Of a stretch of DNA of 17,208 nucleotides, positions 9,570 through 15,748 are shown piece by piece. Within the stretch, counting starts at the first letter, position 1. Every line of letters begins with the position of its first letter. The translations under genes were made by a program, and so were the position numbers. Location: positions 1 to 17,208 of the forward strand of contig DXIA01000100.1 in assembly GCA_019113125.1 (NCBI GenBank), written 5' to 3'. Under the pieces are notes generated by a model that saw only the letters and a program-made list of their open reading frames with translations, had not been told where the DNA came from and searched no databases. The stretch comes from Candidatus Pygmaiobacter gallistercoris (GTDB taxonomy: Bacteria > Bacillota > Clostridia > Oscillospirales > Ruminococcaceae).

Positions 9570-9905
9570 TCAGTTGGATTCGTCATCATCGGCACCGATC
9601 GCAGATGCGGGCGGCAAACAGCTCTGCACCAGCTTGGCAAGGCCGGTATCCGTGACCGCAAAAATTCCGGTTCGTTTCGGGGTGATCTCCAGCAGCTGCT
9701 GCTGGGTCAGCGGCAGCGCCGCCGGCTCCAGCGCGGCGGCATTGCAGATCCGGGTCATCCGCCCGGCGCTGCCCGCCGAGAGATCCGACGCAAACAGCAC
9801 CAGAACCGCTTTGCGCCCCGCGATGCTCTCGGCAACAGGGTCAAACCCCATCGTCAGCTTGCCCGCCTTGCGGCAGAGGGAGAGCGCTCCGAGCAGTTTA
9901 TTCAT
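9570..9905 (-). CDS. ylxQ: L7Ae-family RNA-binding protein YlxQ
   Basis: YlxQ belongs to the L7Ae/L30e/S12e/Gadd45 fold, which binds kink-turn-like RNA. The 111-residue protein begins [19 protein letters not shown] (about 4-22), then [20 protein letters not shown] (about 31-50), the RNA-contacting segment of the family, and ends with [13 protein letters not shown]. Its ATG overlaps the ylxR stop by 8 bp, and infB follows after 16 nt. This ylxR-ylxQ-infB arrangement is standard in Firmicutes. The exact role of YlxQ is not settled. It is not a structural ribosomal protein by position. Confidence 0.92.
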   Translation of the reverse strand: MNKLLGALSLCRKAGKLTMGFDPVAESIAGRKAVLVLFASDLSAGSAGRMTRICNAAALEPAALPLTQQQLLEITPKRTGIFAVTDTGLAKLVQSCLPPASAIGADDDESN

Positions 9906-10182
9906 CCGCCGCCTCCGTGCGCTGACCGATCTCCTCGGCCAGCCGCTGGTAGACCTCGGGCGGAATCTGGCAGCTCAGCGCCCGCTCCAGCCGGCGGGCC
10001 TTCTGCGCCGCGGCCAGACAGTCCCTGTTCGGGCAGAGGTAGGCGCCGCGCCCGGACTTCTTGCCGGTCAGATCGACGCTGATCTCCCCCTCTGCGGTGC
10101 GGACGATCCGCACCAGCTCCTTTTTGGGCTTTCCCTCACCGCAGCCGACACAGCGGCGCACCGGTGTCTTTCTTGTCACCAT
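9898..10182 (-). CDS. ylxR: YlxR/RnpM family RNA-binding protein
   Basis: This is a small basic protein of the DUF448/YlxR family, reported in Bacillus to bind and modulate RNase P RNA (RnpM). The 94 residues contain the signature RRCVGCGEGKPKKELVRIVR (9-28) and GRGAYLC (44-50). Cysteines 11, 14, 50 and 55 form a possible CxxC...CxxxxC pair. The start at 10182 is chosen over 10203 because GGGAGG lies 9 nt upstream of it and after the alternative ATG. It follows nusA by 38 nt and overlaps ylxQ by 8 bp. Confidence 0.93.
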   Translation of the reverse strand: MVTRKTPVRRCVGCGEGKPKKELVRIVRTAEGEISVDLTGKKSGRGAYLCPNRDCLAAAQKARRLERALSCQIPPEVYQRLAEEIGQRTEAADE

Positions 10183-10220
10183 CTGCACATTCCTCCCGTG
10201 CATTGCGATTTCTTGCCGTT

Positions 10221-11300
10221 TTATTCCGCTTTGCCCTCCTGCTCCGGCTCATCCTCGCCGTAGTAGCCGCTCTCGGGGCGGATATCAATATTATAACCGG
10301 TCAGCCGGGCGGTCAGCCGGGCGTTCTGGCCCCGGTTGCCGATCGCCAGCGAGAGCTGGTGATCCGGCACCGTGACACGGCAGTTCTTGGTATCCCCCTC
10401 GAGCAGCTCGACCTTGACCACCGTCGCCGGCGAGAGCGCCGCCGAGATGAACTCGACCGGATCCTCGCTGTACCGGATGATATCGATCTTCTCGCCGCCC
10501 AGCTCCTCGACGATCCGGGCCACCCGCGCGCCGCGGGTGCCGATGCAGGCGCCGACCGGGTCGACGTTCTCGTCCTTGCTGTAGACCGCCATCTTGGTCC
10601 GCATGCCGGCCTCCCGGGCGATCGCCTTGATCTCAACGGTGCCGTCGAAGATCTCGGGCACCTCCATCTCGAACATCCGCTTGACCAGGCCGGGGTGGGT
10701 GCGGCTGATCATGATCTTGGGGCCGCGCTCGGTGACCGCGACATCCACCACATAGACCTTGATCCGCTCGCCCTCATGCAGCACCTCGCCGGGCACCTGC
10801 TCGTTGCGGGGCAGCACCGCCTCGTTCTTGCCCAGATCCACCACCACGAGGCCGCGCGCCTCGTCCACCTTCATCACCTGGGCGGTGACGATCTCGTGGG
10901 CGCGGCTCTGCATCTCGGCGTAGAGCTGGCTGCGCTCGGCCTCCCGCAGTGCCTGCCGGATGACGTGCTTTGCGGTCTGGGCCGCGATCCGGCCGAACTC
11001 CTTGGGCTTGAGCGGAATCTCGATCTGGGTGCCGACCCGGGCGCTCTTCTTGATCGTCTGGGCCTCCTCAAGGGTCATCTGGGTGCGGGGATCCTCGACC
11101 TCGTCGACGATGTCCTTGACGATCGCGACCGAGAACTTGCCGGTCGCGGGCTCGATTACGACACTGACATTCTCCTCGACATCATAGCTCTTCTTGACCG
11201 CGATCACAATCGCCGCCTTGATCTTTTCAATCAGATACTCCTCGCTGATGCCGCGCTCCTTTTCCAGAAGGGAAAGGGCCTCGAAAAACTCGCTGTTCAT
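10221..11300 (-). CDS. nusA: Transcription termination/antitermination factor NusA
   Basis: NusA binds RNA polymerase and nascent RNA, promoting pausing, termination and antitermination. The 359-residue form lacks the C-terminal acidic repeats of E. coli NusA, as is usual in Firmicutes. The domains are: the polymerase-binding N-terminal domain (1-125), S1 (about 135-200), KH1 with IGTRGARVARIVEELGGEKID (253-273), and KH2 with LAIGNRGQNARLTARLTG (318-335). It ends in a short acidic tail. GGGAGG lies 12 nt before the ATG, a long spacing, and a small CCCGC/GCGGG hairpin sits 3 nt before that site. It follows rimP by 73 nt. Confidence 0.98.
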   Translation of the reverse strand: MNSEFFEALSLLEKERGISEEYLIEKIKAAIVIAVKKSYDVEENVSVVIEPATGKFSVAIVKDIVDEVEDPRTQMTLEEAQTIKKSARVGTQIEIPLKPKEFGRIAAQTAKHVIRQALREAERSQLYAEMQSRAHEIVTAQVMKVDEARGLVVVDLGKNEAVLPRNEQVPGEVLHEGERIKVYVVDVAVTERGPKIMISRTHPGLVKRMFEMEVPEIFDGTVEIKAIAREAGMRTKMAVYSKDENVDPVGACIGTRGARVARIVEELGGEKIDIIRYSEDPVEFISAALSPATVVKVELLEGDTKNCRVTVPDHQLSLAIGNRGQNARLTARLTGYNIDIRPESGYYGEDEPEQEGKAE

Positions 11301-11321
11301 CTTTTTTGTCTTCCTCCCTGC

Positions 11322-11368
11322 CCCGCAAAAGCGGGCGTTTCTTCATGCAAACCGCCGGCGTCGCCGGC
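11322..11368 (-). promoter_or_regulatory. Two short hairpins between rimP and nusA
   Basis: Minus strand: GCCGGC-GAC-GCCGGC (11354-11368) begins 5 nt after the rimP stop, and CCCGC-TTTT-GCGGG (11322-11335) ends 3 nt before the nusA GGGAGG. Neither is followed by a T-tract, so they do not look like terminators. They may tune mRNA stability or nusA translation. Confidence 0.4.
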
Positions 11369-11373
11369 CCGTC

Positions 11374-11856
11374 TCAAAACAGATCCTCATCATCGCAGAG
11401 CTTTGCCAGCGCGAGATCGCCCAGCGCAAAGCTCTTCTCCCCCGCGGGGGTGTCAAGGGTGATCGTCTCCCCTTCAAGGCCGCCGAGGATACCGGAGAAC
11501 TCCTTCTCTCCGCTCTCATCGGCGCGGTAGAGCCGGACCAGGATCTTCTGGCCCGCCACCGCCGCGAAGTGCTCGGGGCGGGTCAGCCGGCGGCCGAGCC
11601 CCGGGCTGCTCACCTCAAAATAATAGCTCTCCTCGATCGGGTCGGCCTCGTCGATCAGCGGATCCAGCGCGCGGGAAACCCGCTCGCAGTCCTCGGTGCT
11701 CATGGTGCCGTCCTTGTCGATGAAAACCCGCAGAAAATGATCGGGGCCCTCCTTTTCGTACCGCACGTCCCAGAGCCGGTAGCCCAGCTGTTCGACCACC
11801 GGCCGGGCGATCCGCTCCACCACCGCGACCGTGCCGCCGCCCTTGCCCTTTGCCAT
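11374..11856 (-). CDS. rimP: Ribosome maturation factor RimP
   Basis: RimP is needed for 30S subunit maturation. The 160-residue protein shows the family blocks: VERIARPVVEQLGYRLWDVRY (about 12-32), FLRVFIDKDGTMSTEDCERVSRALDPLID (about 41-69), and YYFEVSSPGLGRRLTRPEHF (about 79-98), the last being the most conserved. A C-terminal SH3-like domain follows. The start at 11856 has GGAGG 5 nt upstream; the frame is open to 11964, but this covers the structured leader. It is the first gene of the rimP-nusA-ylxR-ylxQ-infB operon. Confidence 0.97.
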   Translation of the reverse strand: MAKGKGGGTVAVVERIARPVVEQLGYRLWDVRYEKEGPDHFLRVFIDKDGTMSTEDCERVSRALDPLIDEADPIEESYYFEVSSPGLGRRLTRPEHFAAVAGQKILVRLYRADESGEKEFSGILGGLEGETITLDTPAGEKSFALGDLALAKLCDDEDLF

Positions 11857-11870
11857 AAACACCTCCGTCT

Positions 11871-11928
11871 CGGCGGCCGAAAAACCGCCGTTACAAACAG
11901 GAAGCGCGGGCCTCGCGGCCCACGCTTC
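11871..11928 (-). promoter_or_regulatory. Structured 5' leader of the rimP-nusA-infB operon
   Basis: Minus strand: a 12-bp stem GAAGCGTGGGCC/GGCCCGCGCTTC (one T-G wobble) is capped by a GCGA tetraloop of the stable GNRA type (11901-11928). A second hairpin follows, CGGCGG-8 nt-CCGCCG (11871-11890), ending just before the rimP ribosome binding site. There is no T-tract after the first stem, so it is not a simple terminator. It may be a protein-binding or stability element. Confidence 0.5.
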
Positions 11929-11954
11929 ATGGTTGATATTCTTCTTACTATCAT

Positions 11955-11983
11955 AATATACCATACCGGTGCAAAAGATGCAA
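11955..11983 (-). promoter_or_regulatory. Predicted promoter of the rimP-nusA-infB operon
   Basis: Minus strand: TTGCAT (11978-11983), a 17-bp spacer, and TATATT (11955-11960) preceded by TGG (extended -10). The predicted start is near 11948, giving a leader of about 90 nt that contains the two hairpins. The -35 is weak (3 of 6), but the extended -10 and AT-rich setting support it. Confidence 0.7.
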
Positions 11984-12006
11984 GCTTTTTTCGCGCAAAA
12001 TCCGCC

Positions 12007-12294
12007 TCATTCCCAGTCCAGCAGAACCAGCCGCTCTCCCGGCTCGAGGCATTCCACCACCTGCCCGGGAGAAAGCTGCAGCGTGCTGCGCCGGATCCCC
12101 TGCGGCCCCTCGATCAAAAGATGTGCTCTGCAGCTGGCGCCGGTGCGGTTTTCCAGCCTGTCGCCCGAAAGCGCGACCCCGCGCCCGGCCGCCGCCCCCG
12201 CATGAACTGCGCCGATGCCGAAAAACAGCGCCCCGGCACAGAGAGCAGCCACGAGAATCCTCCGGCTGATCCGCACCCAGACGACCGTTTTCAT
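12007..12294 (-). CDS. Small exported protein of unknown function
   Basis: I do not recognise this 95-residue protein. It has a classic N-terminal export signal: MKTVVWVRISRR followed by a hydrophobic core ILVAALCAGALFFGIGAV (about 13-30) and an AXA-like site near VHA-GA (about 30-33). The mature part of about 60 residues has two cysteines (CRAHLLIEG... and VVECLEPG), which could pair outside the cell. Its beta-rich pattern ends ERLVLLDWE. The start at 12294 has AGAGG upstream and fits a TTGACA promoter; the frame is open to 12378, but that part lacks a ribosome binding site. It is divergent from the ribbon-helix-helix gene and lies upstream of rimP. A retained membrane anchor instead of a cleaved signal is possible. 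Confidence 0.75.
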   Translation of the reverse strand: MKTVVWVRISRRILVAALCAGALFFGIGAVHAGAAAGRGVALSGDRLENRTGASCRAHLLIEGPQGIRRSTLQLSPGQVVECLEPGERLVLLDWE

Positions 12295-12334
12295 CCTGCG
12301 CACCTCTTTTCGCTTACATTTGTAATTTAATATC

Positions 12335-12363
12335 AGAGTACCCCAAATTTTTCCCGCTGTCAA
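12335..12363 (-). promoter_or_regulatory. Predicted promoter of the small exported protein gene
   Basis: Minus strand: a perfect TTGACA (12358-12363), 17 bp, then TACTCT (12335-12340). The predicted start near 12328 leaves a leader of about 34 nt. That leader contains the short inverted repeat TTACA-AA-TGTAA (12314-12325) just before the ribosome binding site, a possible operator. Confidence 0.65.
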
Positions 12364-12410
12364 CCGTTTTTTGGGCAAAAGGGCAGATTTTGTCTTTTCC
12401 CCATCCTAAC

Positions 12411-12434
12411 ATATTGCAAGAATATTTGCAATAT
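12411..12434. repeat. Perfect AT-rich inverted repeat in a divergent intergenic region
   Basis: ATATTGCAA, a 6-nt spacer (GAATAT) and TTGCAATAT form perfect 9-bp arms. It sits about 70 bp upstream of the ribbon-helix-helix gene start and about 95 bp upstream of the predicted start of the exported-protein transcript. Immediately to its right, TTTAAG (12438-12443), 17 bp and TCTAAT (12461-12466) form a weak candidate plus-strand promoter for the ribbon-helix-helix gene. The layout suits a regulator operator serving one or both genes. Confidence 0.55.
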
Positions 12435-12506
12435 ATTTTTAAGTGCAAATACACCGTGTATCTAATCATTTTATTTACACATAAAATAATAGGTGAGGTG
12501 AGACAG

Positions 12507-12686
12507 ATGTTTCAGGTGAAAAAAATTGAGCATGCCAACAAGACCTTTCGGATGCCCTGTGATCTGATCGATCAGCTGGAAAAGCTGGCACAGGAAAAGG
12601 ACGTCTCTCTCAACCAGCTGGTGATTCAGTGCTGCCAGTATGCGCTGGATCATCTGGACCGGGGAGAGGATGCTCCCCGCGAATGA
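12507..12686 (+). CDS. Ribbon-helix-helix (Arc-like) DNA-binding protein
   Basis: This 59-residue protein has the compact ribbon-helix-helix pattern. A beta strand KTFRMP (about 11-16) is followed by helix 1 DLIDQLEKLAQEKD (18-31), the turn VSLNQ, and helix 2 LVIQCCQYALDHLD (37-50). Such proteins bind DNA as dimers through the paired strands. The start at 12507 has GAGGTG 6 nt upstream; a longer frame to 12390 is AT-rich and lacks support. It is the only plus-strand gene here. Its last 77 bp overlap the histidine kinase gene on the other strand, and it has its own terminator. No toxin gene lies next to it, so an antitoxin role is not indicated. Its target is unknown; the palindrome upstream is a candidate. 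Confidence 0.82.
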   Translation: MFQVKKIEHANKTFRMPCDLIDQLEKLAQEKDVSLNQLVIQCCQYALDHLDRGEDAPRE

Positions 12687-14943
12687 GCGATTCGGAATCA
12701 GCGGGCTCTGTTTTGTCGTCCTGCGCGCCGTCCCCGGACTGTGGGGGCGGCGTTTTTTCTTCCTCGAGCAGCGGCAGGCTGACCGTCGCGGTGACAAGAT
12801 CCGCGTCAAACCGCAGGCCGAAACGGCCCCCGCAGGCCTCGGTAAAGGTCTTTGCGATCGAGAGGCCCAGTCCGCTGCCGCCGTCGGTGCGGGAGGCGTC
12901 CCCCCGGACAAACCGCTCGGTCAGCTCCTCGGGCGGGACATCCAGTGCGCGGGCGCTGACATTCCGCACCCGGGCGACCGCCCAGCCCTGCTGTGCCAGC
13001 AGGTCGATATAGACCCGACTGTCCGGCATCGCGTATTTGAGCGCGTTGTCGATCAGGTTCTGAAACACCCGGTAGAGCTTTGCGCCGTCGGCAAAGACCA
13101 TCTGATTCGGGGTCAGGCTGACCTTAAAGGTGAGGCCGGAGGCGTTGATCTTCTCATCCATATCGGCCAGCGTCTGCCCGACCAGCCGGGAGAGATCGAT
13201 CTGCTCGGGCGAGAGGGGCAGCGCGCCGCTGGCCGCCTTGCTGATGTCAAAGACGTCCTGCACCATCGTCTTGAGCCGATAGGCCTTCTCCCGCAGCACC
13301 TGTGCATAGTGGTCGGCAGGTGAGGCGAGCCGCTCCTCACAGAGCAGATCGGCATAGTTGACCACACTGGTCAGCGGGGTCTTGAGATCGTGGCTGACGT
13401 TGGCGATCAGCTCCACCTTCATCCGCTCGGACTGCATCGAGATCCGCTCGGAGCGCAGCTGAGCCTCCACCGCCCGGCGCACCCCCTGCTGCAGGCTGAC
13501 AAGGTCCTGCTGCAGCGGGATAAACGGATCGGTTCGGGGCAGGCTGAGCGGCTGCGCCTCGCCGCCGGCGGCGAGATCCGAAACCTGTTTTGCCATCTGT
13601 CCCATCCTGCGGCTGCTGCGCAGCGCGGTGAACAGCAGCAGAATCCCGCCGACCGGAATCAGCAGCACACAGAGGAGCAGCAACACCAATCCGGCGCCGT
13701 TGCCGCCAAAAATCAGCATCGGGAAGAACAGCAGAATCCCCGCCCCGCCGACGATCGCCGGCAGCACAGACAGCCAGATCCGCACGCTGAGCCGGCGCTC
13801 GAGCGGGCTGTTTGCGGTCATCGTCCCGATTGCCCTGCGGCCGAGCTGAAACAGGTTGTTTTGGAACACCGCCCCGCCGTTGTGGATCAGATCGGTCAGC
13901 AGGAACGCCGCCGTCGTCACAATCAGCAGGCAGAGCAGCCCCAGCACCGTGACCGACAGCTGGGTCAGATACCAGTAATTGTCGATAAAGCTTGTGAGGA
14001 GCACCATCCCGAGCAGAACCGCCGCCGCCAGCATCACGATCTTGAACTCGACCAGAAACCAGCCGGTAAACCGGGCGAGGCTTTCCGCCCCCGCGATCCG
14101 GCGGCGCCGGAAGATCAGCCCCGGAAGGATCAGCAGCAGGCCGGCCGCCCCCTCACAGAGGCAGAGCACCGACAGCGCATGATCGATCGAGGCGCTGTGC
14201 GCCGGCGCCCGCAGCGAGATGTTGGAAAAATACCAGCTCGAGAGCAGGCCGTCGGTTGAGTCCCAGCTGCGGGTGATGATTGCGATCCGGGTGTCCGCCA
14301 TCTGCTCCTCAAGCGGGCGGATATCATAGGGGGTGTCCTGATAGGCGGCGAGAATCTTGTCATTTGCCGCGGTCAGGGTCTTGCCGTCCCAGTACAGTTC
14401 CAGCCGCCATCCGGATGGGACGGCGGGGGTCCCGTCCTCATGGAACGGGGAGGCGACCGGGTAATCGGCCTGCAGTTTCCCGTCCGGTCCGATGACCGCG
14501 ATGCCGACCTGGCCGATCCCGTTCCGGCCGTCGGTCTCGAGGATGCTGCCCAGGTACTCCCGCATCTCCTCTTCGGCCTCCTCACCGCTGAGGCCGAGGT
14601 TTACCTGATCGGTCTCCCAATACTCCCCCGTACCGGCATCGGGCTGCTGCATTGCCGCATCGAAAACCTTCGCCTCGTCCCGGTTGATGATGGTCACCTC
14701 TCCGGTGGGCTGGCCCATTGCGTCTCCGGCCCCCGCCACGCAGACCGCAACCGCCCGGTAGAGATCGGACATCGCCCGCGCATAGTCGGGATAGCGGGCG
14801 AGATCTCCCCGCAGATACTCGAAATCGGCCAGCCCGTGCCAGCCGCCCAGCAGCAGCAGTGCAAATCCGTGCAGCAGCAGGGAGAAACCGAGCATCACCG
14901 CGAGGAGCAGCGGCAGACCGCCTCGTTTTGCCCTGCCGCTCAT
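12610..14943 (-). CDS. Sensor histidine kinase with large extracytoplasmic domain
   Basis: This membrane-bound sensor kinase of 777 residues is the partner of the adjacent OmpR-type regulator. TM1 (about 9-33) and TM2 (about 256-279) flank an extracytoplasmic domain of about 220 residues. Four more hydrophobic segments follow (about 299-321, 328-352, 390-414, 416-441), then a HAMP-like linker and dimerisation helix with the phospho-accepting His518 in ANVSHDLKTPLTS. The ATP-binding domain has the N-box QNLIDNALKYA (Asn633) and GGSGLGLSIA (688-697). The kinase fold ends near VSLPLLEEE; a Pro/Asp-rich tail of about 50 residues then runs through the opposite-strand terminator and gene. The ATG at 14943 is chosen; it lies 4 nt after the regulator stop. 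A TTG at 14979 is an alternative. The signal is unknown. Confidence 0.92.
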   Translation of the reverse strand: MSGRAKRGGLPLLLAVMLGFSLLLHGFALLLLGGWHGLADFEYLRGDLARYPDYARAMSDLYRAVAVCVAGAGDAMGQPTGEVTIINRDEAKVFDAAMQQPDAGTGEYWETDQVNLGLSGEEAEEEMREYLGSILETDGRNGIGQVGIAVIGPDGKLQADYPVASPFHEDGTPAVPSGWRLELYWDGKTLTAANDKILAAYQDTPYDIRPLEEQMADTRIAIITRSWDSTDGLLSSWYFSNISLRAPAHSASIDHALSVLCLCEGAAGLLLILPGLIFRRRRIAGAESLARFTGWFLVEFKIVMLAAAVLLGMVLLTSFIDNYWYLTQLSVTVLGLLCLLIVTTAAFLLTDLIHNGGAVFQNNLFQLGRRAIGTMTANSPLERRLSVRIWLSVLPAIVGGAGILLFFPMLIFGGNGAGLVLLLLCVLLIPVGGILLLFTALRSSRRMGQMAKQVSDLAAGGEAQPLSLPRTDPFIPLQQDLVSLQQGVRRAVEAQLRSERISMQSERMKVELIANVSHDLKTPLTSVVNYADLLCEERLASPADHYAQVLREKAYRLKTMVQDVFDISKAASGALPLSPEQIDLSRLVGQTLADMDEKINASGLTFKVSLTPNQMVFADGAKLYRVFQNLIDNALKYAMPDSRVYIDLLAQQGWAVARVRNVSARALDVPPEELTERFVRGDASRTDGGSGLGLSIAKTFTEACGGRFGLRFDADLVTATVSLPLLEEEKTPPPQSGDGAQDDKTEPADSESLIRGEHPLPGPDDPAHTGSTESPAG
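12726..12758 (+). terminator. Terminator of the ribbon-helix-helix gene, inside the kinase coding sequence
   Basis: Plus strand: CGCCGTCCCC and GGGGGCGGCG pair over 10 bp with one T-G wobble, with loop GGACTGT, followed by TTTTTT. It begins 39 nt after the ribbon-helix-helix stop codon. It is strictly one-directional, with no T-tract on the minus strand. On the minus strand the same bases encode part of the Pro-rich kinase tail (KTPPPQSGDGAQ). Confidence 0.88.
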
Positions 14944-14947
14944 CGGT

Positions 14948-15652
14948 TTATTTTCCGTGTCTTTCCAGTTTGTATCCAAGGCCCCATACCACCTTTATAT
15001 ATTCGGGCTCCTTCGGGTTCAGCTCCACCTTTTCGCGGATATGGCGGATGTGCACCATCACGGTGTTCTCGCAGCCATAGGCATCCTCCTGCCAGACCCG
15101 GGAATAGATCTCCTCTGCCGAGAAGACCCTGCCCGGATTGCGGAACAGCAGTTCGGTGATCTTGGTCTCGGTGGCGGTCAGCCGCACCGGTTCCCCGTCG
15201 GCATAGAGCTGGTGTGCATCGAGATCGTAGGTCAAACGGCCCACCCGAACGACAGAATCCGCCTGCTGCACCGCACTGCCCAGCTGGTAATACCGGCGCA
15301 GATGGCTGCGCACCCGGGCAACCACCTCGGCGGCGTTGAAGGGTTTGGTGATATAGTCGTCCGCCCCGATCGAGAGACCGAGGATCTTGTCCGAATCCTC
15401 GGTCTTGGCGCTCATCACCAGAATCGGCAGGTTCTGCTTTTCCCGGATCCGCATGATCGCAGAAAATCCATCCATCTTCGGCATCATCACATCGATCAGC
15501 AGCAGATCCACCCCGCCGCCCGAGAGAGCCTCCAGAGCGCCCCATCCGTCGTAGGCGGTCAGCACCTCAAACCCCTCTTTCTTCAGCTGGATCGACAGTG
15601 CCTCCACAATCTGCCGGTCATCATCCACCACCAAAATCTTTTCGCCCGCCAA
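14948..15652 (-). CDS. OmpR-family response regulator
   Basis: This two-component transcription regulator has 234 residues. The receiver domain (about 4-118) has the acidic pocket DDD (10-12), phospho-accepting Asp54 in LLLIDVMMPKMDG, the Ser/Thr position in VMSAKTED and Lys103 in YITKPF. The winged-helix DNA-binding domain (about 135-232) has LTATETKITELLFRNPG, VFSAEEIYSRVW, and the recognition helix NTVMVHIRHIREK. The start is a TTG at 15652: GGGAGG lies 7 nt upstream and the receiver homology begins there. Another TTG at 15688 precedes the ribosome binding site and is rejected. The kinase gene follows 4 nt after the stop. The upstream repeats suggest autoregulation. Confidence 0.95.
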   Translation of the reverse strand: MAGEKILVVDDDRQIVEALSIQLKKEGFEVLTAYDGWGALEALSGGGVDLLLIDVMMPKMDGFSAIMRIREKQNLPILVMSAKTEDSDKILGLSIGADDYITKPFNAAEVVARVRSHLRRYYQLGSAVQQADSVVRVGRLTYDLDAHQLYADGEPVRLTATETKITELLFRNPGRVFSAEEIYSRVWQEDAYGCENTVMVHIRHIREKVELNPKEPEYIKVVWGLGYKLERHGK

Positions 15653-15668
15653 CTTGCTGCCTCCCTTT

Positions 15669-15742
15669 GATTTCACCCTGCTACTCAATATAACGAAGAT
15701 CTCTTAGAAAAAAGACAGGTGAAATCTTAAATATCACTTAAA
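15669..15742 (-). promoter_or_regulatory. Response-regulator promoter region with 11-bp spaced direct repeats
   Basis: On the plus strand CTTAAA occurs at 15726-15731 and 15737-15742, an exact 11-bp spacing, typical of tandem binding by OmpR/PhoB-type regulators. Downstream on the minus strand TATATT (15687-15692) could be a -10, but the expected -35 (TCTTTT) is poor, as in activator-dependent promoters. The repeats would centre near -54. A perfect 9-bp inverted repeat, GGTGAAATC (15718-15726) and GATTTCACC (15669-15677), brackets the promoter. Confidence 0.5.
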
Positions 15743-15748
15743 ATTGTT

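Noticed and set aside
11700..11954. Upstream frame starting MKRGPRGPRF in the rimP leader
   Set aside because: The repetitive start comes from the hairpin arms, the frame lacks a ribosome binding site, and it overlaps rimP out of frame.
12507..12686. Antitoxin of a toxin-antitoxin pair
   Set aside because: Ribbon-helix-helix proteins are often antitoxins, but no small toxin-like gene follows; a terminator and the opposing kinase gene do.
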